This document shows, piece after piece, positions 1 to 6,618 of a stretch of 61,470 bases of DNA. The notes below the pieces were generated by a model. That model worked only from the letters and a program-made list of their open reading frames with translations. It was not told where the DNA came from and ran no database searches. The stretch's first letter is position 1. Each line of letters starts with the position of its first letter. Source of the stretch: Clostridia bacterium (GTDB taxonomy: Bacteria; Bacillota; Clostridia; Oscillospirales; CAG-382); NCBI GenBank assembly GCA_017436675.1, contig JAFSCS010000019.1, positions 1 to 61,470 on the forward strand. Reading direction: 5' to 3'. A program made the position numbers and the translations under genes.

Positions 1-134
1 CCAACGGGTGCTTTCCTTTGCAAAAAAAGAAATCCCCAAGGAGCAACAGAGTGCCCGTTGGGGAAAAAGAATACAAAAAGTTTTGAGGGATTCCTAAGGG
101 AACTTTTTCAAAAGTTCCCTTAGGCCGTCGGAGA
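1..134. repeat. Left-edge hairpin pair; copy 1 of a dispersed palindromic repeat
   Basis: No gene is visible in the first 258 bases. Bases 1-8 are complementary to 54-61 and bases 34-39 to 58-63, giving two alternative GC-rich hairpins followed by an A-rich stretch. A second hairpin has a perfect 15-base stem (93-107 paired with 110-124) and is preceded by AAAAGTTTTGA. The same arrangement of a GC-rich hairpin next to a stem with the core AACTTTT...AAAAGTT recurs near 6533-6614, 31125-31190 and 61211-61270. It probably acts as a transcription terminator for a gene lying left of the window. Confidence 0.6.
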
Positions 135-189
135 CATAATATAACCCCGTCAAAGATATAATAAACTCGTTTGGGGGAGATAAATGGTA

Positions 190-218
190 TTGAAAATGGG
201 GTAAAAAAGTGGTAGAAT
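190..218 (+). promoter_or_regulatory. Sigma-A-like promoter of nrdG
   Basis: TTGAAA (190-195) and TAGAAT (213-218) are separated by 17 bases. They lie 41 bases upstream of the nrdG start, with a GGAGAG-type ribosome binding site between them. Confidence 0.6.
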
Positions 219-258
219 ATAGGAGAAGACGAGAAGAGGCGGAGAGTGAGCAAAGAAG

Positions 259-951
259 ATGAAAATATGCGGGCTACAAAAGACAACGTTACTCGATTAC
301 CCTGAGCACATCGCGTGCACCGTATTTCTTGGCGGTTGCAATTTGCGGTGTCCGTTCTGTCACAACGCGGACCTTGTTGTCGGCAAGGTCGACGGCATCT
401 ATACGAAGGAAGACATCTTGAAATATCTGCGCAAGCGCGTCGGCGTGCTTGACGGCGTGTGTGTCACGGGTGGCGAGCCGCTCATATACGAGGATACGCT
501 TGAGTTCCTCGGCGAGCTGAAATCGATGGGCTTTCTCGTCAAGCTTGACACTAACGGGTTCTTCCCCGACCGCCTTGAGAAAGCGTTGAAGTCCGGCAAC
601 GTCGATTACGTGGCAATGGATATAAAAAGCTCGATCGACGGTTATGCGGCGGCGACCGGTGTTGCATCTCCTGATATCGACGCCGTAAAACGAAGCATCG
701 CGTTGCTCGAAAGCAGCGACATCGACCACGAATACAGAACGACCGTCGTCCGCGAGCTCCACGGCGAAAAGGAGATCGCCGCGATCGAAGCGCTGATAGG
801 CGGCGCAAAAAAGTATTTTCTCCAAGGCTTCATCGACTCGGGCAAGGTCCTCGGCGGTACTTTCACCGCCCACCCGAAGGAAAAAATGCACGAGCTGCTT
901 GCTGTCGCCCGAAAATACGTGCCCGACGCACAGCTTCGCGGTATCGAGTGA
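259..951 (+). CDS. nrdG: Anaerobic ribonucleotide reductase activating protein NrdG
   Basis: This 230-residue radical SAM enzyme cleaves S-adenosylmethionine and installs the glycyl radical on NrdD, allowing anaerobic dNTP synthesis. The iron-sulfur signature CNLRCPFC (Cx3Cx2C) lies near residues 27-34, followed by the GGEP motif near residue 72 that binds the SAM amino group. Length and the N-terminal ICGLQKTTLLDYP pattern fit clostridial NrdG. The ATG at 259 follows a GGAGAG stretch by about ten bases. It sits upstream of nrdD, the reverse of the more common nrdD-nrdG order, and the two genes are separated by a terminator and a fresh promoter, so they are probably separate transcripts. Confidence 0.93.
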   Translation: MKICGLQKTTLLDYPEHIACTVFLGGCNLRCPFCHNADLVVGKVDGIYTKEDILKYLRKRVGVLDGVCVTGGEPLIYEDTLEFLGELKSMGFLVKLDTNGFFPDRLEKALKSGNVDYVAMDIKSSIDGYAAATGVASPDIDAVKRSIALLESSDIDHEYRTTVVRELHGEKEIAAIEALIGGAKKYFLQGFIDSGKVLGGTFTAHPKEKMHELLAVARKYVPDAQLRGIE

Positions 952-982
952 ATGCGGGAATATTATAACACTTTACCACGTT

Positions 983-1031
983 ACAACATCTTGTGGGAAT
1001 TTTAAAAAAATTCGTCAAGATGTTGTTTTTG
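983..1031 (+). terminator. Intrinsic terminator after nrdG
   Basis: ACAACATCTTG (983-993) is perfectly complementary to CAAGATGTTGT (1016-1026), with an inner GAATTTT/AAAATTC stem. A T-rich run follows. It separates nrdG from the nrdD promoter just downstream. Confidence 0.75.
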
Positions 1032-1034
1032 CTA

Positions 1035-1063
1035 TTGACAAATACTATATTTTGTGCTATTAT
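1035..1063 (+). promoter_or_regulatory. Strong sigma-A-like promoter of nrdD
   Basis: A perfect TTGACA (1035-1040) lies 17 bases from TATTAT (1058-1063), which carries an extended -10 TGC. The nrdD ATG is at 1141, leaving a leader of about 70 bases. Confidence 0.8.
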
Positions 1064-1088
1064 CGTATTCGACACCGAGATATGGTGA
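1042..1088 (+). promoter_or_regulatory. Possible pair of NrdR boxes over the nrdD promoter
   Basis: Bases 1042-1057 (ATACTATATTTTGTGC) match about 12 of 16 positions of the NrdR box consensus as I remember it. A second CAC-n9-GTG dyad at 1073-1087 lies about 31 bases away centre to centre, close to the usual spacing of paired NrdR boxes. The second half has one base too many between its arms. NrdR regulates ribonucleotide reductase genes in many bacteria; the assignment here is inference and no nrdR gene is in the window. Confidence 0.35.
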
Positions 1089-1140
1089 TAAAAGCTATTA
1101 ATAATATAAGATAAATTTGAGAAATGAAGGAGAGGAAAAA

Positions 1141-3501
1141 ATGTACACAGTATTAAAAAGAAACGGCAAGCCCGCAGAATTCGATCTCAGTAAGATCAGC
1201 GGTGCGATCACAAAAGCGTTTGAAACGCTCGAAAAGCAATACACACCGAATATTATCGATTTTCTCGCGCTCAAGGTCACGGCAGACTTCGAGCCTAAGA
1301 TAAAGAACGGCGTTATTGAGGTTGAAGATATCCAGGATAGCGTAGAGTCGGTGCTTATCCAAGCGGGATATGCTGACGTGGCGAAGGCATATATCCTTTA
1401 CCGCCGTCAACACGAAAAGCTCCGTAATATGAAATCGACGATCCTCGACTATAAGGACCTCGTAAACAGCTACGTCCACGAAACAGACTGGCGTGTTAAG
1501 GAAAACTCGACCGTAACGTATTCCGTCGGCGGACTTATCCTCCACAACAGCGGTGCTATCACGGCTAACTATTGGCTCTCCGAGGTTTATGACGAGGAGA
1601 TCGCTAAAGCGCATAAAAACGGCGATATCCATATCCACGACCTTTCGATGCTCACAGGTTATTGTGCAGGTTGGTCGCTTAAGCAGCTCATCAAAGAGGG
1701 CTTGGGCGGTGTTACGGGCAAGATCACTTCTTCTCCCGCAAGCCACTTGTCAACGCTCGTAAATCAAATGGTCAACTTCTTGGGTATAATGCAAAATGAG
1801 TGGGCAGGTGCGCAGGCGTTCTCGTCGTTCGACACATATCTCGCTCCGTTCGTTAAGGCAGATAACTTGACGTATAAAGAAGTAAAACAATGTATCCAAT
1901 CCTTCGTATACGGTGTAAATACACCTTCTCGTTGGGGTACACAAGCTCCGTTCTCGAACATCACGCTCGACTGGGTAGTGCCTGCTGACCTTGCAGAGCT
2001 TCCCGCGATCGTTGGCGGAAAAGAAATGGACTTCAAATATAAGGATTGTAAGAAAGAGATGGATATGGTGAACAAGGCGTTCATCGAGATCATGATCGAA
2101 GGCGATGCTAACGGCAGAGGCTTCCAATATCCGATCCCTACCTATTCCATCACATCCAATTTTGACTGGTCAGAAACAGAGAACAATAAGCTTCTCTTCG
2201 AAATGACCGCAAAATACGGTACCCCCTATTTCTCCAACTACGTTAACAGCGATATGGAGCCCAGCGACATCAGAAGTATGTGCTGCCGTCTCCGTCTCGA
2301 CCTCCGTGAGCTTCGCAAGAAGTCGGGCGGCTTCTTCGGAAGCGGTGAAAGCACGGGCTCTGTTGGTGTCGTTACCATCAATATGCCTCGTATCGCTTAC
2401 GTCTCCGCTACGGAAGAAGAGTTCTTCAAGCGTCTCGATAAAATAATGGATATCTCCGCTCGTTCGTTGAAGGTAAAACGTGAGGTCATCACAAAGCTTC
2501 TCGACGAGGGACTTTACCCCTATACAAAGCGTTACCTCGGAACGTTCTCCAACCACTTCTCGACTATCGGTCTTATCGGTATGAACGAGGTTGGACTTAA
2601 CGCGAAGTGGCTCGGCTTGGACCTCACACACGAGGAAACACAAGAGTTCACGAAGAAGGTGCTCAACCATATGAGAGAACGCCTCTCCGACTACCAAGAA
2701 ATGTATGGCGACCTCTATAACCTCGAGGCTACCCCCGCTGAATCCACAACGTACCGCCTCGCGAAGATGGACGTTGAGAGATACCCCGAGATCATCACAG
2801 CATCCGAAGGAAACGAGACTCCGTACTACACGAACTCCTCTCACCTTCCCGTTGGATATACCGACGATATCTTCGAAGCACTCGACATCCAAGACGAGCT
2901 TCAAACACTCTATACGTCAGGTACAGTATTCCACGCATTCTTGGGCGAAAAATTGCCCGATTGGAAGGCTGCGGCAACGATCGTTCGCAAGATCGCAGAA
3001 AACTATAAGCTTCCTTATTATACACTTTCACCGACTTATTCCGTATGTAAGAACCACGGATACCTCATCGGCGAGCAATTCAAATGCCCGATCTGCGGTG
3101 AAGTGACCGAAGTATATAGCCGTATCACCGGCTACTACCGTCCCGTTCAAGCTTGGAACGACGGTAAGAGCGAAGAGTATAAGTGCAGAAAAGAATATAA
3201 CCTCGAGACGTCTGTTTTGAAGAAAACGAGAGCCGAAAAGGACGCTTGTGAATGCGAAACAGTCAAGAACGAGGAAGCAAGAGTGATCCTTTTTGCGACG
3301 AAGACATGCCCGAACTGCAAGATCGCAGCATCAATGCTCGACAAAGCGGGAATCGGTTATGAAAAGCTCATCGTTGACGAGAATCTCGAGCTTGCGAAAT
3401 CGCTCGAGCTCAAGCAAGCACCTACACTCGTTGTAATGCACGAGGGCGGAAACGAAAAATACGTTGGCGTTGCTAACATCAAAAAGTTCATCGAAGCATA
3501 A
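1141..3501 (+). CDS. nrdD: Anaerobic ribonucleoside-triphosphate reductase NrdD with fused C-terminal glutaredoxin-like domain
   Basis: Class III ribonucleotide reductase of 786 residues. An ATP-cone allosteric domain occupies about residues 1-95. Cysteine motifs YCAGW and MCCRLR lie in the catalytic barrel. A zinc-binding site is suggested by C636, C649 and C652, and the glycyl radical is expected at G664 in RITGY. After the usual NrdD end there is a further domain of about 75 residues starting ILFATKTCPNC (C723, C726) and containing a cis-Pro-type APTLVV motif, as in glutaredoxin/thioredoxin folds. I place the start at the ATG at 1141, nine bases after AGGAGAGG, rather than a TTG at 1117. 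The fused redox domain suggests thiol-dependent rather than formate-dependent turnover, and the next gene encodes a candidate reductase for it. Confidence 0.94.
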   Translation: MYTVLKRNGKPAEFDLSKISGAITKAFETLEKQYTPNIIDFLALKVTADFEPKIKNGVIEVEDIQDSVESVLIQAGYADVAKAYILYRRQHEKLRNMKSTILDYKDLVNSYVHETDWRVKENSTVTYSVGGLILHNSGAITANYWLSEVYDEEIAKAHKNGDIHIHDLSMLTGYCAGWSLKQLIKEGLGGVTGKITSSPASHLSTLVNQMVNFLGIMQNEWAGAQAFSSFDTYLAPFVKADNLTYKEVKQCIQSFVYGVNTPSRWGTQAPFSNITLDWVVPADLAELPAIVGGKEMDFKYKDCKKEMDMVNKAFIEIMIEGDANGRGFQYPIPTYSITSNFDWSETENNKLLFEMTAKYGTPYFSNYVNSDMEPSDIRSMCCRLRLDLRELRKKSGGFFGSGESTGSVGVVTINMPRIAYVSATEEEFFKRLDKIMDISARSLKVKREVITKLLDEGLYPYTKRYLGTFSNHFSTIGLIGMNEVGLNAKWLGLDLTHEETQEFTKKVLNHMRERLSDYQEMYGDLYNLEATPAESTTYRLAKMDVERYPEIITASEGNETPYYTNSSHLPVGYTDDIFEALDIQDELQTLYTSGTVFHAFLGEKLPDWKAAATIVRKIAENYKLPYYTLSPTYSVCKNHGYLIGEQFKCPICGEVTEVYSRITGYYRPVQAWNDGKSEEYKCRKEYNLETSVLKKTRAEKDACECETVKNEEARVILFATKTCPNCKIAASMLDKAGIGYEKLIVDENLELAKSLELKQAPTLVVMHEGGNEKYVGVANIKKFIEA

Positions 3502-3518
3502 CGTAAGCTTAACTAACG

Positions 3519-3557
3519 ATTACCTAAAAACAGGGAAACCTGTTTTTAGGTAATTTT
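3519..3557 (+). terminator. Hairpin with GAAA tetraloop between nrdD and trxB
   Basis: A perfect 16-base stem (3519-3534 with 3539-3554) closes on a GAAA tetraloop and is followed by only four Ts. It may be a leaky terminator allowing partial readthrough into the thioredoxin reductase-like gene, or an mRNA 3' stabilising element. Confidence 0.65.
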
Positions 3558-3579
3558 ACGATAAGAGGAGAATAATAAA

Positions 3580-4476
3580 ATGTATGATATAATAGTGATC
3601 GGCGCAGGTCCTGCGGGACTTACTGCGGCAATATACGCGCTCCGCGCAGGAAAGAGCGTTCTCGTTATCGAGAAGGCGTCGTTCGGCGGTCAGATAACAC
3701 ATAGTCCGAAGATAGAAAACTATCCGTCCCACACCTCGATAAGCGGAAACGAGCTCGCCGAGCTTATGGTCGACCAAGCGATATCGCAGGGCGCTGAGTT
3801 CGAGATGGGCGAGGTCGTCGCTATTTCGAAGGAGGACGGCATCTTTAAGGTAACGACCGAGGACGGCACGTTTGAGTCGAAAACTGTCGTTGCAGCGGTT
3901 GGTGTAAAGCATCGTACACTTTCCGTTGACGTGCCCGATGCGGCGCTTGAGTCGATCTCGTATTGTGCCGTATGTGACGGCGCGTTCTATAAGGACAGAG
4001 AGGTCATCGTCGTTGGCGGCGGAAACAGTGCGCTCCAAGAGGCGTTGATGCTCTCGGAGATCGCAAAAAAGGTTACGATCGTCCAAAACCTTCCGTTCTT
4101 CACGGGTGAGAAGCGTCTTCTCGACAAATTGCTTCCGCTTCCGAACGTTGAAACGTACGTTGACTCGGTAGTGACCGCACTTGACGGCGACGGAGATACC
4201 GTTACCGTTACGATAAACCAAAGCGGAGAAGAAAAGACCTTGAAGGCGGACGGAGTGTTCGTAGCGATCGGACTTGAGCCGAAAAACGAGATCTTCTCCG
4301 AGGTATCCTCACTCGACGAGCGCGGATATTTCGCAAGCGGAGAGGATTGTCTCACCTCAACGGAGGGATTTTACGTTGCGGGTGACTGCAGAAGCAAGGC
4401 TATCCGCCAGATAACGACGGCAACGGCTGACGGAGCGGTAGCGGCGCTTGCGGCGTGCAGATACCTTGATGCATAA
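3580..4476 (+). CDS. trxB: Thioredoxin reductase-like FAD/NAD(P)H oxidoreductase
   Basis: A 298-residue flavoprotein of the low-molecular-weight thioredoxin reductase family. The FAD-binding GAGPAG motif is near residues 8-13, the redox-active CAVC is C129-C132 within CAVCDG, and the second nucleotide-binding GGGNSA motif follows at about residue 147. GDCR near the C-terminus binds FAD. The length is slightly below the usual 305-320. It follows nrdD with its own AAGAGGAG ribosome binding site. By position it is a good candidate to reduce the CPNC domain fused to NrdD, but a free thioredoxin elsewhere in the genome could also be its partner. The symbol is by family, not by proven substrate. 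Confidence 0.88.
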   Translation: MYDIIVIGAGPAGLTAAIYALRAGKSVLVIEKASFGGQITHSPKIENYPSHTSISGNELAELMVDQAISQGAEFEMGEVVAISKEDGIFKVTTEDGTFESKTVVAAVGVKHRTLSVDVPDAALESISYCAVCDGAFYKDREVIVVGGGNSALQEALMLSEIAKKVTIVQNLPFFTGEKRLLDKLLPLPNVETYVDSVVTALDGDGDTVTVTINQSGEEKTLKADGVFVAIGLEPKNEIFSEVSSLDERGYFASGEDCLTSTEGFYVAGDCRSKAIRQITTATADGAVAALAACRYLDA

Positions 4477-4954
4477 TAATATGGAAAAGAAAAGCAGAAG
4501 AGTGATCGTCGTTTTGTTTTGGATATACGCCGTGTTGATGCTGTGGCTGATGTTTGGTCAGCGGTTGCTTTGGATCGATGGTGACGCGTGGCTTGAGAAT
4601 TATCGTGCAGAGCTCCTCGGAAGCATCAATCTCGTTCCGTTTCGTACTATCGGGAGCTTTGTCCGCTCGCTTCTTCGCGGGTGGACTGCCCATGCGGCTT
4701 CAAACCTTTTCGGTAACGTGCTTATGTTCGTTCCGCTTGGGTTTGGGCTGCCGTTTTTGAGCAAAAGGGCGAAAACGTTTTTTGGATGTGTATTTCTTTC
4801 GTTTTTGATCATATTCACTGCAGAAACGATACAGCTTTTCACACTTCTCGGATTTTTCGATGTCGACGATCTGATCTTGAACTTGGTCGGCGTTGTGATT
4901 GGATATTGGTTCCAATTTTTATTTGTGAGATATATATTTGGCAGGAGAAAATAG
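4469..4954 (+). CDS. VanZ-like membrane protein
   Basis: A small integral membrane protein of about 161 residues with roughly four hydrophobic segments. NLVPFRT in the first loop and NLFGNVLMFVPLGFGLP in the second membrane segment are typical of the VanZ family, as is the spaced TAETIQLF segment. VanZ from Enterococcus gives low-level teicoplanin resistance, but most chromosomal homologues have no known function. The ATG at 4469 overlaps the trxB stop by eight bases; an ATG at 4481 is equally possible. The stop abuts the ATG of the next gene, so translation is probably coupled. Confidence 0.8.
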   Translation: MHNNMEKKSRRVIVVLFWIYAVLMLWLMFGQRLLWIDGDAWLENYRAELLGSINLVPFRTIGSFVRSLLRGWTAHAASNLFGNVLMFVPLGFGLPFLSKRAKTFFGCVFLSFLIIFTAETIQLFTLLGFFDVDDLILNLVGVVIGYWFQFLFVRYIFGRRK

Positions 4955-5914
4955 ATGGAGACCATTACGGTAGGGAAAAACGACGGTGGCATCAGGCTCG
5001 ATAAATTTTTGTCGAAATGCTTCAAAACGATGCCGAAATCGTTGATGTATAAATATATCCGTACCAAAAGAATAAAGCTCAACGGAAAGCGTGTCAAGGA
5101 GGACACGATCCTTGAAGAAGGCGACGTTTTGACGTTCTATATCGACAGCGAATTTTTCGGCGACAAGACGAACGAGGAGCTGAAGTTCACGAAGCTCAAG
5201 GAGTCGCGGCTCGTTGTCGTATATGAGGACGAGAATATACTCATCGCCGACAAGCCCTCGGGCTTGATCGTCCATTCCGACGAGAACGAGGAGCTGAATA
5301 CGCTCATCAACCACATAAAGCTCTATCTTTATGAAAAAGGTGAATACGTTCCGAGCGAGGAGAATTCGTTCGCTCCCGCGCTTTGCAACCGTATCGACCG
5401 AAACACGTCGGGACTCGTTATCGCGGCTAAAAATGCCATCACACTGAAGGTGATGAACGAGAAGATAAAGGCACGTGAGCTCGATAAGATATACCTTTGC
5501 GCCGTTCACGGCGTTCCGAAGAGGAGAGAAGCGACGCTTCGCGGCTTTCTCGAGAAGATCTCGGAGGAGAACCGAGTCGTCGTTCATACGCGACAAACGA
5601 AAAACGCGAAGGAGTCGGTTACGAAATATAAGGTCGTCGCGGTGAACAAGGCGAGAGATCTTTCGCTTCTCGAGGTCGAGCTGATCACGGGGCGCACCCA
5701 TCAGATACGCTCGCAACTCGCCGATGCGGGACACCCGCTTCTCGGTGACGGAAAGTATGCCGTAAACAAAAAAGACAGAAAGGCGGGATATTCATCCCAA
5801 GCGCTTTCTGCCTACAAGCTCACCTTCAAATTTGTTGGAGAGCCGACACATCTTGATTATTTGAACGGACGTACCTTTTATTCATCGGAGCCCGAGTTTT
5901 TGAGTTTGTTTTGA
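4955..5914 (+). CDS. RluA-family 23S rRNA/tRNA pseudouridine synthase
   Basis: A 319-residue enzyme that isomerises uridine to pseudouridine in structured RNA. An S4-like RNA-binding domain occupies about residues 1-75 and the catalytic domain follows. The catalytic aspartate lies in RIDRNTSG near residue 149, matching the family RLDxxTSG pattern, and GRTHQIR near residue 247 is a second family signature. Which RNA position it modifies (RluD-, RluC- or TruC-like) cannot be told from sequence. The start directly follows the VanZ-like stop. Its last 37 bases overlap the 3' end of engB on the other strand. Confidence 0.88.
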   Translation: METITVGKNDGGIRLDKFLSKCFKTMPKSLMYKYIRTKRIKLNGKRVKEDTILEEGDVLTFYIDSEFFGDKTNEELKFTKLKESRLVVVYEDENILIADKPSGLIVHSDENEELNTLINHIKLYLYEKGEYVPSEENSFAPALCNRIDRNTSGLVIAAKNAITLKVMNEKIKARELDKIYLCAVHGVPKRREATLRGFLEKISEENRVVVHTRQTKNAKESVTKYKVVAVNKARDLSLLEVELITGRTHQIRSQLADAGHPLLGDGKYAVNKKDRKAGYSSQALSAYKLTFKFVGEPTHLDYLNGRTFYSSEPEFLSLF

Positions 5915-6513
5915 TAAGCACCTGCGATGCGCTTCCAAAGCTCGCCTCTGCCGATGCCTTTAGTTGACGAATAGAGGATTATCTCCGTGCCGGGACGCAA
6001 TACGCCCGAAGCCAAGAGATCGTTTACTGCTGCGGTAAGCTGAGTTTTGTTCAGCTTATCGCATTTTGTTGCAACGATGATATATGGGATCTCGTAATGA
6101 TCCATAAAGTCGAGCATCATCATATCGTCGCTTGTTACGCCGACCTTGATGTCAATGAGCTGGAGCACGAGCGTCAGCGCCTCGTTATCGTCGAAATATG
6201 ATTGTGTCATCCTCGACCAACGCTCTTGGTCCTGCTTCGGACGACGAGCGAAGCCGTAACCGGGGAGGTCAACGAGATAAAGCTTTTTGTCAACGAGGTA
6301 GTAGTTGACCGTTATCGTTTTTCCCGGCTCGCTGCTGACTCGTGCGAGCTTTTTTCTGCCCATAAGGTTGTTCACGAGCGAGGATTTACCGACGTTACTT
6401 CTGCCGGAGAACGCTATTTGAACGTTGCCGTTTTTTATGTGCTGTGATACCGCACCTGCAACGTGGTGTAGCTCAACGTTGTGTAGGTTCAACCCACCTA
6501 TTGACATTTCCAT
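5878..6513 (-). CDS. engB: Ribosome biogenesis GTPase EngB/YsxC
   Basis: A 211-residue TRAFAC GTPase needed for late assembly of the 50S ribosomal subunit. The G1 loop GRSNVGKS is at residues 37-44, the switch II element DLPGYG and the G4 motif TKCDK follow. Length is typical. The start ATG at 6513 has an AGGT-type ribosome binding site. It lies downstream of lon, an arrangement known from Bacillus (lonA-ysxC), but two hairpins sit in the 105-base gap, so coupling may be weak. Its 3' end overlaps the convergent pseudouridine synthase gene by 37 bases. Confidence 0.94.
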   Translation of the reverse strand: MEMSIGGLNLHNVELHHVAGAVSQHIKNGNVQIAFSGRSNVGKSSLVNNLMGRKKLARVSSEPGKTITVNYYLVDKKLYLVDLPGYGFARRPKQDQERWSRMTQSYFDDNEALTLVLQLIDIKVGVTSDDMMMLDFMDHYEIPYIIVATKCDKLNKTQLTAAVNDLLASGVLRPGTEIILYSSTKGIGRGELWKRIAGAYQNKLKNSGSDE

Positions 6514-6532
6514 AGTTATTACCTGTTTTATA

Positions 6533-6614
6533 TCAAAGAAAACTTTTTATAAAAAGTTTTCTTTGAACCTTTCAAAAATTTTAAATTTCCCCAAGGAGAA
6601 AACGCCTTGGGGAA
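6533..6614 (-). terminator. Two hairpins between lon and engB; copy of the dispersed repeat
   Basis: Reading on the minus strand after lon, a hairpin with a perfect 10-base stem (6605-6614 with 6587-6596) is followed by an A/T-rich stretch. A second perfect 16-base stem (6551-6566 with 6533-6548) contains the AACTTTTT...AAAAAGTT core. The pair matches the arrangement at 1-134, 31125-31190 and 61211-61270. It probably terminates or attenuates lon transcription before engB. Confidence 0.65.
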
Positions 6615-6618
6615 TTCT

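Noticed and set aside
1117..1140. N-terminal extension of nrdD from a TTG codon
   Set aside because: The extension would encode the ribosome binding site AGGAGAGG itself; the ATG at 1141 is well placed after it.
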